Positions 9,639 to 18,566 of a stretch of 64,000 nt of DNA are shown one piece after another. The first letter of the stretch is position 1. Every line of letters starts with the position of its first letter. This DNA is from Planomonospora sp. ID82291 (GTDB lineage: Bacteria; Actinomycetota; Actinomycetes; Streptosporangiales; Streptosporangiaceae). The notes below the pieces were generated by a model, which was not told the origin of the DNA, searched no databases, and saw only the letters and a list, made by a program, of their open reading frames with translations. A program made the position numbers and the translations under genes. The stretch is taken from contig NZ_JABTEX010000002.1 of NCBI RefSeq assembly GCF_015711645.1, forward strand, positions 372,001 to 436,000, in the 5' to 3' direction.

Positions 9639-10562
9639 TCAGGCCCGCTCCGCCACCGCGGACGCCGGTCGGCCGGGGACGGCCTCTCCGCGCCCGGATC
9701 CGGCCGTGAGCCCGACGGCGATCCCGGTGACGACCAGCGCGGCCCCGGCCAGGTCGGCGGTGGACGGCGCGCCGAACCCGAGCACCGCGCCGGTGGCCAT
9801 CGCGCCGACCGGGATCAGCCCGGCGAACAGCCCGGCCGCGGCGGCGCCGAGCCGGGGCAGCGCGTCGTACCAGAGGAAGAACGCCACGGCGGTGACGACG
9901 ACCGCCTGGTAGCCCAGGCCCGCCGCCTCGGCGGCGGTCGGCGCGCGCAGCGCCGCGGTCCCGTCGGCCAGCAGCCCGATCACCCCCAGCAGCGGTACGG
10001 CCAGCGCGGCGGAGTAGGCCGAGACCCGCAGCGCGCCCAGCCGGGGCAGCAGCGGAATGGCCAGCACCGAGAAGCAGACCTCGCAGGCCAGCGCGCCCAG
10101 CGACCACAGCAGCCCGGCCGGCTCGCCGCTGCCCAGGCCGGTGGCCACGGTGGCCCCGGTGACCACGACCGCCGCCGCCCCGAGCACCCGGGGGGAGGGC
10201 CGTCCGCCGATCAGGGCGAGCGCCAGCGGGACGGTGCCGAGCACGGTGCCGACCAGCGCGGGCCCCCCGTGCCGGGTGGCCTCGATCACGCAGACGTTGA
10301 AGACCGCCAGCCCGGTGAGGGCGAGGGCGGCCAGCAGGGCGGCCTCGCGCGGCGACGGCCGGACGAACCGCAGGCCCGACAGCCGGACGACGGCCAGCAG
10401 GATCACCGCGGCCAGCAGGTAGCGCACCGCCTGCCCGCCGTAGACCGGATAGTCCCCGATCAGACCGGAGACCCCGGCCAGGGTGCCCACCAGGAACATC
10501 GCCCCGGCCGCCTGGGCGGGACCGCGGAACCGGGCCGCGCGGATGGTGAGGGTGTCGCTCAT
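9639..10562 (-). CDS. DMT/EamA-family transporter
   Basis: 307 residues with about ten hydrophobic segments in two homologous halves, typical of the drug/metabolite transporter superfamily. The GGPALVGTVLGTVPLALALI segment and the Gly/Ala-rich helices LFAGLIPVGAMATGAVLGFG are EamA-like. The start at 10562 (MSDTLTIRAARF) is preferred because a TAGCAT box lies 7 nt upstream, consistent with a leaderless transcript; the open frame continues upstream only into the divergent gene. It is divergent from a MocR-type regulator 67 bp away, which probably controls it. Likely an exporter of a small metabolite or amino compound. Confidence 0.88.
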   Translation of the reverse strand: MSDTLTIRAARFRGPAQAAGAMFLVGTLAGVSGLIGDYPVYGGQAVRYLLAAVILLAVVRLSGLRFVRPSPREAALLAALALTGLAVFNVCVIEATRHGGPALVGTVLGTVPLALALIGGRPSPRVLGAAAVVVTGATVATGLGSGEPAGLLWSLGALACEVCFSVLAIPLLPRLGALRVSAYSAALAVPLLGVIGLLADGTAALRAPTAAEAAGLGYQAVVVTAVAFFLWYDALPRLGAAAAGLFAGLIPVGAMATGAVLGFGAPSTADLAGAALVVTGIAVGLTAGSGRGEAVPGRPASAVAERA

Positions 10563-10629
10563 GCCCGGAATGCTAGGGAGATAATGGTTTCCTCGTTCAG
10601 TCCAATCATCGCGGAGGAGAGAGGACCAA

Positions 10630-12075
10630 TTGGCCGATCTCCATCTGAGCGTCGACCGGGCCGCGGGCGGGATCGCCGGGCAGATCACCCGCGAGCTGCG
10701 CGAGGCCGTACGGCAGGGCCGGCTGACCGCCGGGGCGCGGCTGCCGGCGAGCCGGGAGCTGGCCAGGGACCTCGGGCTGTCGCGGGGCGTCGTCGTCGAG
10801 GCGTACGAGCAGCTGGTCGCCGAGGGGTTCCTGGTCGCGCGGATCGGGGCCGGGACCCGGGTGGCGCCCGCCGCGGGCCGTACCGCCGGGGCCGGCCCCG
10901 GCGCATCCGGGGCGGAGGTCCGCGAGCACGACTACGGGCGTCGTCCCACCTCTCCCGACCTGCGGACCTTCCCCCGGGAGCGGTGGCTGGCCGCGACCCG
11001 GCGGGTGCTCGCCTCCCTGCCCGCCGGAGGCCTGGACTACGGCGACCCCGGCGGCGTCCGCGAGCTGCGCGAGGAGCTGGCCGCCTACCTGCGCCGGGTC
11101 CGGGGCGCCGACGCGAACCCGGACGACCTGGTGATCGTGGGCGGGGTCGCCCAGGGGCTCAGCCTCACCGTCCAGGTGCTCGCCGGGCGCTTCCCCGAGG
11201 CGCGACCCGGCCGCGACCTCGGCTGGTTCACCGGCCCCGCCGCGCGCCCGGCGGGCCGCGACCGCGGCGTACGGCTCGCGGTGGAGGACCCGACCGGCCT
11301 GCGCCAGCTGCCGCTGCTGCGGGCCGCGGGCGCCGACCTGGTCGCCGTCCCGGTCGACGGGGAGGGTGTCGACGTGGCGGCGCTGGCCGCGACGGAGGCG
11401 CGGGCGGTGCTGCTCACCCCGGCCCACCACTACCCGACCGGGGTGGTGCTCTCCCCGCGCCGCCGCGCGGAGCTGACCGCGTGGGCCGCGGCGGCGGGCG
11501 CGGTGGTCCTGGAGGACGACTACGACGCGGAGTTCCGGTTCGACCGCGACCCGGTGGGCTGCCTGCAGGGACTGGCCCCCGGCCGGGTGGTCCTCGCCGG
11601 GAGCGTCAGCAAGTCCCTGGCCCCGGGGCTCCGGCTCGGCTGGGTGGCGGCCCCGCCGCACATCGCCGCGGCGGTACGGCGGGCGCGGGCGGAGCAGGAC
11701 ATGGGATCCCCGGTGCTGGAGCAGCACGTGCTGGCGGACCTGCTGCGGACCGGGGCCTACGACCGGCACCTGCGGCGGATGCGCCGGGAGTACCGGGCCC
11801 GGCGGGACGCCCTCGTACGGGCCCTGGCCGAGCACCTCCCCGAGATCACGGTGCGGGGCGTCTCCGCGGGGCTGCACCTGCTCGCCGAACTGCCCGGCGG
11901 CTGGGACGAGCGGGCCGTCGCGGCGGCGGCCCGGGCCCGTGGCCTGGCGGCCGAGCCGGTGGGCCCGATGCGCCGCCGGCCGGGCCCGCCCGCCCTGGTC
12001 ATGGGGTTCGCGCGGCTCCCGGCCCACCGCGCCGGAGAGATCGTCGCCGCGGTCACCGGGGACCTCCCCCGCTGA
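10630..12075 (+). CDS. MocR/PdxR-type regulator (GntR DNA-binding domain fused to aminotransferase-like domain)
   Basis: 481 residues. A GntR winged helix (about 10-78: GQITRELREAVRQGRL, LPASRELARDLGLSRGVVVE) is joined by a linker to a fold-type I aminotransferase-like domain containing VLEDDYDAEFRFDRDPVGCL and the PLP-binding lysine in GSVSKSLAPG (K328). MocR proteins use PLP or an aldimine as a ligand to control nearby genes. Translation starts at TTG (10630) behind a GGAGAGAGGA ribosome-binding site. The divergently transcribed DMT transporter is the obvious target. The last 23 bp overlap the convergent MFS gene. Confidence 0.92.
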   Translation: MADLHLSVDRAAGGIAGQITRELREAVRQGRLTAGARLPASRELARDLGLSRGVVVEAYEQLVAEGFLVARIGAGTRVAPAAGRTAGAGPGASGAEVREHDYGRRPTSPDLRTFPRERWLAATRRVLASLPAGGLDYGDPGGVRELREELAAYLRRVRGADANPDDLVIVGGVAQGLSLTVQVLAGRFPEARPGRDLGWFTGPAARPAGRDRGVRLAVEDPTGLRQLPLLRAAGADLVAVPVDGEGVDVAALAATEARAVLLTPAHHYPTGVVLSPRRRAELTAWAAAAGAVVLEDDYDAEFRFDRDPVGCLQGLAPGRVVLAGSVSKSLAPGLRLGWVAAPPHIAAAVRRARAEQDMGSPVLEQHVLADLLRTGAYDRHLRRMRREYRARRDALVRALAEHLPEITVRGVSAGLHLLAELPGGWDERAVAAAARARGLAAEPVGPMRRRPGPPALVMGFARLPAHRAGEIVAAVTGDLPR

Positions 12076-13264
12076 CGGCGGTGGCGGTCCTCAGCCGGAA
12101 GCCGCCGGCCAGCGGCACGATCAGGGCGATCAGCACCACCGCGGGCACGAACGCCGCCCGCACGTCCACGGCGTCGTTGATCGTGCCGACCGCGGCGGCG
12201 CCGACGACGAACCCGACGTAGTTGAACAGGTTGACCCGCGCGATCGCCGTCTCGGCTCCGGCGCCGAGCCGTCCCGCCGCCGAGAACGACTGCGGGGCGA
12301 TGACGGACAGACCCACCCCGACCAGGCCGAACGCCAGGACGGCCACGACCGGGCCGGGGGCGGCGACGACGCCGAGCGCGCCCAGCGCCCCGACCACCGC
12401 GCCCGCGCGGACCACGGGGGCCGGGCCGTGGCGGCGGACGGCGAGGTCGCCGGGGACCCGCGCCAGGAGCATGGCGGCCTGGTAGGCGAAGTAGGCCAGC
12501 GGCACCAGCCACCCGCTCGCGGCGAGCGCCTTCTCCATGTAGACCGTGCCGTAGTTGGAGACCGCCGCGTCGCCGACGTAGAGGAACGCCATCGCCAGGC
12601 AGAGCGGGATGATCGGCCGCCACGGCACCCGGACCGGCGCGGCGTCCTCCACCGTGTGCTCCGTTGCGGGATCTGCGGCCGTCCGGCGCGGGGCCCGCTC
12701 CTCGGCGGCGCCGTACAGGCGGGGGAGCAGGGCCAGCGAGACGAGCGCGCCGAGCAGCATCGGGAGGGAGAAGGCCCAGAACAGGTCCACCTCCAGGGCG
12801 CTGAAGGCGGAGTTGAGCCCGGCCCCCAGCATCGAGCCGACGCTCCAGACCGCGTGGAAGCCGGTCAGCACGCTCATGCCGTACCGGCGCTCGACCGCCA
12901 CCGCCTGCATGTTCATGGCCGCGTCGACCGCCCCGACGAAGAGCCCGAAGGCGGCGCTCAGGCCGTAGAGCCCGGCGAGCCGGTCGTTGGAGGCCATCAG
13001 GACCACGACGGCGCAGACGGCGAGCTGGGAGAGCCTCAGGACGGGGGCGCTGCCGTAGCGCGCGGCCAGGGGGGCGGCGGCGACGCTCCCGACGCCCGCG
13101 ATCAACGGCACCAGCAGCAGGACCAGTGTGAGGTCGCCGTCGCTCAGGCCGAACGCGCGCTGCAGGTCGATCACGTGGGTGAGCAGGGTGGCGAAGCACA
13201 GGCCCTGGACGAAGAAGGCGGCCCAGGTCGCCACCCGTGCCTGCCGGTCACGCGGGGTCGGCAT
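12053..13264 (-). CDS. MFS transporter
   Basis: 403 residues with about twelve transmembrane segments. After helix 2 the loop APLAARYGSAPVLRLSQL corresponds to the MFS motif A region, and the centre (residues about 190-215) is a charged cytoplasmic loop rich in Arg and Glu between the two six-helix halves. A regular start at 13264 (MPTPRDRQARVATWAAFFVQ) is supported. The substrate cannot be read from sequence. Its 3' end overlaps the convergent MocR gene by 23 bp. Confidence 0.88.
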   Translation of the reverse strand: MPTPRDRQARVATWAAFFVQGLCFATLLTHVIDLQRAFGLSDGDLTLVLLLVPLIAGVGSVAAAPLAARYGSAPVLRLSQLAVCAVVVLMASNDRLAGLYGLSAAFGLFVGAVDAAMNMQAVAVERRYGMSVLTGFHAVWSVGSMLGAGLNSAFSALEVDLFWAFSLPMLLGALVSLALLPRLYGAAEERAPRRTAADPATEHTVEDAAPVRVPWRPIIPLCLAMAFLYVGDAAVSNYGTVYMEKALAASGWLVPLAYFAYQAAMLLARVPGDLAVRRHGPAPVVRAGAVVGALGALGVVAAPGPVVAVLAFGLVGVGLSVIAPQSFSAAGRLGAGAETAIARVNLFNYVGFVVGAAAVGTINDAVDVRAAFVPAVVLIALIVPLAGGFRLRTATAVSGGGPR

Positions 13265-13387
13265 CGCGACCTCCAGAGAACATGAGGGGGGTTCAAGTTC
13301 TCGTCAGGCTAGGCGCGTCTCTCCTCCGGGTCAACGGTCGTCCGCGTGCCGGGCGCATCCGGTTCCGGCAGGGATTATCGTCGAGGC

Positions 13388-14026
13388 GTGGACGATCCCA
13401 GACCTCCCGCGACACCATCCGCGCCGCCTCCGGCGAGGCGTCCCGCGGTCCGGGGGAACGCGCCGGAACCGCGTCCCGGCGACCTGCGGGCGGGGGACTC
13501 CGACCGGGAGCGGGTGGCCGCGGTCCTGGGCGACGCGCTCGCCGACGGCAGACTGGACCACGACGAGCACGAGGAGCGGCTGGAGGCGGTCTACCGGGCC
13601 CGCACGCTGGGCGAGCTCGCCGCGATCACCACCGACCTGCTCCCGCCCGAGGCCCAGCCGCTGCGCACCGACGCCCGGCCCGTGACGGCCTTCTTCGGCT
13701 CGGAGAAGCGCTCGGGCCGCTGGGTGGTGCCCACCCGCTTCTCCGCCACCGCGGTCTGCGCCAACGTCACCCTGGACCTGTGCGAGGCGCTGCTCCAGTC
13801 CAGCCACGTGACCCTCCAGGTCACCGTGATCGGGGGGACGCTCACGCTGGTCGTCCCGGAGGGCGTGCGGATCGAGATGCCCGCCTCGATCTTCCTGGGC
13901 GGGAAGAGGAACCAGGTCCGCCCCTCTCCCGACGGCCCGGTCATCGAGATCACCGGCCTCGTCTCCATGGGCAGCGTGATCGCCAAGTCGCCCAAGCGGC
14001 CCCGCCGTTCCTGGTTCCGCCGCTGA
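13388..14026 (+). CDS. DUF1707 domain protein with LiaF-like C-terminal beta domain
   Basis: 212 residues from GTG at 13388. After a Pro-rich N-terminus, LRAGDSDRERVAAVLGDALA to GELAAITTDL is the DUF1707 (SHOCT-like) motif, usually near the N-terminus of actinobacterial membrane-associated proteins. Residues about 105-200 (VTAFFGSEKRSGRWVVP, LTLVVPEGVRIEM) resemble the cell-wall-active-antibiotic response domain of LiaF-like proteins. It has no transmembrane segment. The start is chosen because TATCGT lies 6 nt upstream, a leaderless-type -10 box; an in-frame start at 13346 lacks support. Role unknown; envelope-stress signalling is plausible from the domain pair. Confidence 0.8.
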   Translation: MDDPRPPATPSAPPPARRPAVRGNAPEPRPGDLRAGDSDRERVAAVLGDALADGRLDHDEHEERLEAVYRARTLGELAAITTDLLPPEAQPLRTDARPVTAFFGSEKRSGRWVVPTRFSATAVCANVTLDLCEALLQSSHVTLQVTVIGGTLTLVVPEGVRIEMPASIFLGGKRNQVRPSPDGPVIEITGLVSMGSVIAKSPKRPRRSWFRR

Positions 14027-14044
14027 CCCGCGGGCCCCAGCGGC

Positions 14045-14121
14045 TCCGCGGCCGGTCTGAGGCCGGTCGGTCGGTCCGCGGCCGGTCTGAGGCGGGTCCA
14101 CGCGGTCGGTCCGCGGCCGGT
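14045..14121. repeat. Three copies of TCCGCGGCCGGT downstream of the DUF1707 gene
   Basis: Copies start at 14045, 14075 and 14110; the first two are identical over 19 bp (TCCGCGGCCGGTCTGAGGC). They lie in the 157-bp space between the convergent DUF1707 gene and glpX. The core CCGCGG is self-complementary. Probably slippage or duplication, possibly part of a bidirectional end structure. Confidence 0.6.
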
Positions 14122-14183
14122 TCTCCGGCCTGCTCCCGGCCCGGCCCGGCCGCGGACGCGCCGGGCCCGCCCGCGGCCGGGCC

Positions 14184-15218
14184 TCAGCCGGCGCTGTCGA
14201 AGTTGATCGCGCTGTAGGCGCGGAGCTTCCAGAGCTGGTGCTCCGACTCGATCTTGCGGATCGTGCCGGACCGGCCGCGCATCACCAGGGAGCCGGTCAC
14301 GGCCCGGCCGCCCCGGTAGCGCACACCCTGCATGATCTCCCCGTCGGTGATCCCGGAGGCCGCGAAGAACACGTCGTCGGACTTGACCAGGTCGTCGGTG
14401 GTCAGCGTGGCGTCCAGGTCGAGGCCCGCGTCCAGCGCCTTGCGGCGTTCGGCGTCGTCCCGCGGCCACAGCCTGCCCTGGATCACCCCGCCCAGGCACT
14501 TGAGCGCGCAGGCCGCGATGATGCCCTCGGGCGTGCCGCCGACGCCGAGCATGAGGTCGATGCCGGTGCCCGTGCGGGCCGCCATGATCGCACCGGCCAC
14601 GTCGCCGTCGGTGATGAGCTTGATCCGTGCGCCGGCCTCCCGGATCTCGCTGATGATCTTCTCGTGCCGGGGCCGGTCGAGGACGACCACGGTCACGTCC
14701 GAGGACTCGCACCCCTTGGCGCGGGCCACCGCGGCGATGTTGTCGGCCACCGGCGCGTTGATGTCCACCGAGGAGGCGGCCTCCGGGCCGGTCACCAGCT
14801 TGTCCATGTAGAAGACGGCGGACGGGTCGTACATCGAGCCGCGCTCGCTGACCGCGATCACCGAGATGGCGTTGGGCATGCCCAGCGCGGTGAGGCGGGT
14901 GCCGTCGATCGGGTCCACGGCCACGTCGCACTCCGCGCCGGTGCCGTCGCCCACGGACTCGCCGTTGTAGAGCATCGGCGCGTTGTCCTTCTCGCCCTCG
15001 CCGATCACGACCACGCCGTTCATCGACACGGTGTTGATCAGCTGGCGCATCGCGTTGACGGCCGCGCCGTCGGCGCCGTTCTTGTCACCCCGCCCGACCC
15101 AGCGGGCGGCGGCCATCGCGGCGGCCTCGGTCACCCGGACCAGCTCCAGGGCGAGGTTGCGATCGGGCGCGTGCGCGCCCGTGGCGAGGGCGGCGGGAAC
15201 GGAGGTCTGCTCGGACAT
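14184..15218 (-). CDS. glpX: Fructose-1,6-bisphosphatase class II
   Basis: 344 residues, beginning [20 protein letters not shown]. Landmarks of the GlpX family are [29 protein letters not shown], the metal-binding [10 protein letters not shown] and [20 protein letters not shown]. The enzyme hydrolyses fructose-1,6-bisphosphate to fructose-6-phosphate in gluconeogenesis and is typically the only FBPase of actinobacteria. It lies divergent from the TetR gene at 15301, with 82 bp between them. Confidence 0.96.
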   Translation of the reverse strand: MSEQTSVPAALATGAHAPDRNLALELVRVTEAAAMAAARWVGRGDKNGADGAAVNAMRQLINTVSMNGVVVIGEGEKDNAPMLYNGESVGDGTGAECDVAVDPIDGTRLTALGMPNAISVIAVSERGSMYDPSAVFYMDKLVTGPEAASSVDINAPVADNIAAVARAKGCESSDVTVVVLDRPRHEKIISEIREAGARIKLITDGDVAGAIMAARTGTGIDLMLGVGGTPEGIIAACALKCLGGVIQGRLWPRDDAERRKALDAGLDLDATLTTDDLVKSDDVFFAASGITDGEIMQGVRYRGGRAVTGSLVMRGRSGTIRKIESEHQLWKLRAYSAINFDSAG

Positions 15219-15300
15219 GCGAAAGGCCCCTCTCGTGGATTACTGCAACGATCGTAGTTGTCCCCCTCTTGCCTGCCCGGGAAGGGATAATCTGCCGACC

Positions 15301-15912
15301 ATGAGCAGCGACACGGATCGGTCGGCGACGGGCGTGACCGCACGGACCTCGGAGCGGGGCGCCGCCACGCGCGTCGCGCTCCTGGCGGCGGCCAGGGAGG
15401 TCTTCGTCACGAGCGGCTTCGCCGACGCCGGGGTCACCGAGGTGGTCGCGCGCGCGGGGGCGAGCGTGGGCAGCCTCTACCACCACTTCTCCGGCAAGGC
15501 CGATCTCTACCTGACCCTCTTCGAGGAGTTCCAGGCCCGGCAGACCCAGCGCACCAAGCAGGCGCTCCAGACGGTCAGGTCCGAGGGCGAGACCGACCCG
15601 ATGCGGCTGTTCATCGCCGGGGCCCGCGCCTACCTGGAGGGCTGCCTGGCCGAGCGCGAGCTCGCCGCGCTGTTCCTGCGCGGCGACGGCCCGCCCGGCT
15701 TCGAGCTCGTCGTGCGCGACCGGCTGCGCCAGTGGGCCAAGCGCAACGCCGCGCTGTTCGACGGCGACGAGGGCGCGCTGGTCGTGGTCGTCACCGGGGC
15801 GCTCGCCGCCGCCGTCTCCGAGATCGTCCTGTCGCCGGACGAGGACGCCTCCCGCCGGCTCGCCGAGGACGTGCTCGCCATCATCGGGCGGATCCCCGGC
15901 CCGCAGGCGTGA
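15301..15912 (+). CDS. TetR-family transcriptional regulator
   Basis: 203 residues. The N-terminal helix-turn-helix (about 20-66) includes RVALLAAAREVFVTSGFADA and VTEVVARAGASVGSLYHHFS, the canonical TetR DNA-recognition helix ending in YHHF. The C-terminal ligand domain is all-helical and not assignable to a ligand. The start at 15301 follows TAATCT by 7 nt, indicating leaderless transcription. It is divergent from glpX and upstream of a DUF4245 gene; its target is unknown. Confidence 0.9.
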   Translation: MSSDTDRSATGVTARTSERGAATRVALLAAAREVFVTSGFADAGVTEVVARAGASVGSLYHHFSGKADLYLTLFEEFQARQTQRTKQALQTVRSEGETDPMRLFIAGARAYLEGCLAERELAALFLRGDGPPGFELVVRDRLRQWAKRNAALFDGDEGALVVVVTGALAAAVSEIVLSPDEDASRRLAEDVLAIIGRIPGPQA

Positions 15913-15973
15913 CACCCCGCCCGGCCGCACCTGCAGGCCGGACCGCGCCCCCGGACGGGTAGTCTCGCCACTC

Positions 15974-16522
15974 GTGCAACGGTTCACTGAGGGTTTCCGC
16001 GGCTACGTCGCCGCGATGCTGATCTGCCTCCTCGGCGTGTTCGTCTTCCTGTTGGTCACGCCGCAGAGCAGGGAAGAGCACATCCCCAGGATCGACTACT
16101 CCATCGACGTCGCCAACATGCGGCGGGACGCGCCGTACCGGGTCTGGACGCCCGAGCCGGTGCCCGCCGACTGGATCCCCACCAGTTCCCGGAAGACCGC
16201 GCAGCGGGGCGTGGTGACCTGGCGGCTCGGCTTCGCCACCGCCAAGGGCGCCGACGGCGAGCGCGAGCACGTGATGCTCGCGCAGAGCGACGAGAAGCCC
16301 GCCGCCGGGTTCGCCGACCGGATGGCCAACAGCGACCGGGCCCTGGGCACCGTCCCGATCGCCGGCGCGGTCTGGGAGAAGCGCCAGCGGGAGGACAAGG
16401 ACCAGCGCTCGCTGGTGCGGATCCTGCCCGACTGCGTGATCGTCGTCACCGGCACCGCCGGGTGGGACGAGCTGACCGCCTTCGCCGGCTCGCTGAAGCA
16501 GCAGCCGAAGGTCACCTCCTAG
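15974..16522 (+). CDS. DUF4245 family membrane-anchored protein
   Basis: 182 residues from GTG; TAGTCT lies 8 nt upstream. There is one N-terminal transmembrane helix (about 10-29, YVAAMLICLLGVFVFLLV) and an extracytoplasmic domain with YRVWTPEPVPADWIPTSSR and TWRLGFATAKG, the DUF4245 pattern. The family is restricted to actinobacteria and is often found beside glpX and the exonuclease VII genes, as here. Biochemical function unknown. Confidence 0.87.
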   Translation: MQRFTEGFRGYVAAMLICLLGVFVFLLVTPQSREEHIPRIDYSIDVANMRRDAPYRVWTPEPVPADWIPTSSRKTAQRGVVTWRLGFATAKGADGEREHVMLAQSDEKPAAGFADRMANSDRALGTVPIAGAVWEKRQREDKDQRSLVRILPDCVIVVTGTAGWDELTAFAGSLKQQPKVTS

Positions 16523-16574
16523 CCGGACCCGCGGAGGCCGGGGAAGGAGCCCCGCGGAGGGCGCAGGGGAGGGC

Positions 16575-16805
16575 TCAGAAGGGCTCGTCCCCGCCCGGGT
16601 CGGGCCGCCCGCGCTGCGCCATGGCCGCGGCGAGCTTCACCCGGGCGCCCTGCAGCCACTCCTCGCAGAGCGCGGCCAGCCGCTCGCCGCGCTCCCACAG
16701 CTCGATCGACTCCTCCAGGGTGAGCCCGCCCGCCTCCAGGCGGCGGACCACCTCGGTCAGCTCCTCGCGAGCCTGCTCGTACGACGGTGTCTTCTCCTCG
16801 GCCAC
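16575..16805 (-). CDS. xseB: Exodeoxyribonuclease VII small subunit
   Basis: 76 residues from GTG at 16805. SYEQAREELTEVVRRLEAGG and LTLEESIELWERGERLAALC form the helical hairpin that defines XseB. It combines with XseA to make the single-strand-specific exonuclease VII. The large-subunit gene usually sits directly next to it; here xseA is 2.3 kb away (19147-20364, same strand), with a PadR-CPBP operon and a GNAT gene between them in the opposite orientation, so the two are no longer co-transcribed as a simple pair. Confidence 0.95.
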   Translation of the reverse strand: MAEEKTPSYEQAREELTEVVRRLEAGGLTLEESIELWERGERLAALCEEWLQGARVKLAAAMAQRGRPDPGGDEPF

Positions 16806-16947
16806 GCACCCACCCTAGCGGTGCGCCGCCGGGCGGGCCGGTCGTGGCCGGACCGGCGGGCCCCGGCGTGGACGCCGGGGCGGGGTCGTACCGGGTTCGG
16901 CGGGGAGAGGGATCTCCGGTCCCCTGCGCGGACGATTGCCGTACTCT

Positions 16948-16981
16948 CCTATCTCTGTTAGATATATCTAACAGAGATAGG
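16948..16981. promoter_or_regulatory. Perfect 34-bp palindrome, probable PadR operator
   Basis: The arm CCTATCTCTGTTAGATA (16948-16964) is followed immediately by its exact reverse complement (16965-16981). It is AT-rich inside very GC-rich DNA, ends 9 bp before the PadR start codon and runs into the AGGGAGG ribosome-binding region. PadR dimers bind inverted repeats that commonly overlap their own promoter, so autorepression of the PadR-CPBP operon is the natural reading. As RNA it would also form a 17-bp hairpin masking the ribosome-binding site. Confidence 0.85.
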
Positions 16982-16990
16982 GAGGCGTCG

Positions 16991-17575
16991 ATGGCACGGC
17001 GAAGTCAGACGGAGACGGCGGTGCTGGGGGCGTTGAGCATGCACCCGATGACGGCTTACGCGCTCAGGGAGGCCATCCGGGATGTGCTCGGGCACTTCTG
17101 GAGCGAGAGCTTCGGGCAGATCTACCCGACGCTCGGCGCCCTCGAACAGCAGGGCCACGTGGAACGCCGCGAGGGGTCGCGTTCCGGCTCGTCGACCTTC
17201 GCCATCACCGACTCCGGAAGCGCCCGCCTGCGCGAGCTGCTGAGCGAGCCGATCGCGGCGACGCCGCCGCGGAGCGGGCTCCTGTTGCGGCTGTTCTTCG
17301 GCCGGACCCTGGGCGTGCGCAAGTGCCGGGAGCTGCTGCTGGAGACCAGGGCGGACGCCGAGCGGAGCCTGGCCGAGTACGAAGGCATGGCCCGCACGAT
17401 CTCCGCCGAGGAGGCGGGCTCTCCGGACCTGCCCTACGTCCTGATGACCATATCCGCCGGCCGGCACAACGCCGTGGCCGCCATCGCCTGGGCCGACGAG
17501 GCCCTCGCTCTGCTCGAGGCCGTCCCCGGAGACGACCCCGCCGGGGACGGCCCCCCTGCGAACGGAGAGTCATGA
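16991..17575 (+). CDS. PadR-family transcriptional regulator
   Basis: 194 residues. The N-terminal winged helix shows ETAVLGALSMHPMTAYALRE, FGQIYPTLGALEQQGHVERR and FAITDSGSARLRELL, classic PadR features; a longer C-terminal helical region (about 100-180) provides the dimer arm of the class with an extended C-terminus. The start at 16991 is fixed by GGGAGG 5-6 nt upstream, directly after the 34-bp palindrome. The stop overlaps the CPBP protease start as ATGA, so the two genes are translationally coupled. Confidence 0.92.
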   Translation: MARRSQTETAVLGALSMHPMTAYALREAIRDVLGHFWSESFGQIYPTLGALEQQGHVERREGSRSGSSTFAITDSGSARLRELLSEPIAATPPRSGLLLRLFFGRTLGVRKCRELLLETRADAERSLAEYEGMARTISAEEAGSPDLPYVLMTISAGRHNAVAAIAWADEALALLEAVPGDDPAGDGPPANGES

Positions 17576-18501
17576 TGACCACCTCGGCCCGCCCCCTGGA
17601 CGGCGCGGAGCGGCTCCGGCCGGTCTCGCGCCTGCGCGCCCGGATCAACTTCGCCGTCTTCTCGGCCGTCACCGTAGGCGGCGGCTGGCTCTTCGCCGCC
17701 ATGGACCGGGCCACCGGGCAGACCGTCGGCACCGGGAGCGTGACCTCCGCCGCCGGCGGCACGAACGGGCAGGGACTGTGGATCGCCGTCCCGGCGCTGA
17801 CCGCGCTCGTCCTGTACTTCCTCAACCGGGACGGCGCGGGACGCCTGGGGCTCACGCTGCGGTTCGCGGGCCGGGCCCGCTGGTTCGCGTTCGCGGCGGT
17901 GTTCTCCCCGGCCGTGGCCGCCGTCGCGGTGGCGGCGGCCACGGCCTCCGGCGCCGCGACGTTCTCCGCCGCCCCGCGCGCCGGCGAGCAGCCCCTCCTC
18001 GCCGCCTTCGCCACCGCGCTCGGCTTCCTGGTGGTCAAGAACCTGCTGGAGGAGTTCATCTTCCGCGGCTACGGCACGCGCACCGCGATGGCGCTCGGCC
18101 TGCGCGGTGTCGCCCCGCACGTCCTCGTCGGACTGGTCTGGGGACTGTGGCACCTCCCGCTGTACACCGTCTGGATGTCCCAGGCGGACTTCCGCCAGAG
18201 CACGACGCTGCCGTGGGCGTGGTACCTGCCGACCTTCCTCGCGGGCATCGTGGCGATGGCCGTCCTCTACGGCGAGATGCGCGTGCGGACCGGCTCGATC
18301 TGGCCCGGCGTGGTGCTCCATACGGTGAGCAACGCCCTCACGACCCCGCTCCTGATCAACGGCCATGTGCGCTACGAGGACCACGGCGACGTGGTGTTCG
18401 GCCTCGCCGGCAACTCGGTCGTCTCGGTCCTCTTCTTCGGCGTGCCCGGGCTCCTCCTCCTGCGCCGTCGGAACCGGGGGCGCCCGGCCTCCGGGGAGTG
18501 A
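17572..18501 (+). CDS. CPBP-family intramembrane metalloprotease
   Basis: 309 residues, about eight transmembrane segments. The Abi/CAAX-protease motifs are intact: EEFIFRGYG (motif 1, EExxxR), GLVWGLWHLPLY (motif 2, with the metal-ligand His) and a third His in GVVLHTVSNAL. These glutamyl intramembrane proteases include Rce1-type prenyl-protein proteases and bacteriocin self-immunity proteins. It is coupled to the PadR regulator by an ATGA overlap, suggesting a conditionally expressed module. No bacteriocin-like or prenylation-substrate gene is visible beside it. Confidence 0.9.
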   Translation: MMTTSARPLDGAERLRPVSRLRARINFAVFSAVTVGGGWLFAAMDRATGQTVGTGSVTSAAGGTNGQGLWIAVPALTALVLYFLNRDGAGRLGLTLRFAGRARWFAFAAVFSPAVAAVAVAAATASGAATFSAAPRAGEQPLLAAFATALGFLVVKNLLEEFIFRGYGTRTAMALGLRGVAPHVLVGLVWGLWHLPLYTVWMSQADFRQSTTLPWAWYLPTFLAGIVAMAVLYGEMRVRTGSIWPGVVLHTVSNALTTPLLINGHVRYEDHGDVVFGLAGNSVVSVLFFGVPGLLLLRRRNRGRPASGE

Positions 18502-18566
18502 GCCCGCGGCCCGGCCCGTCAGGCCGGCCTGACGGAGCGCCACCGGACGGCTGGAAGACTGGCGGG

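Noticed and set aside
16991-18501. Toxin-antitoxin or phage-defence pair (PadR-CPBP).
   Set aside because: Neither protein shows toxin features; a regulator plus CAAX-type protease explains the operon better.
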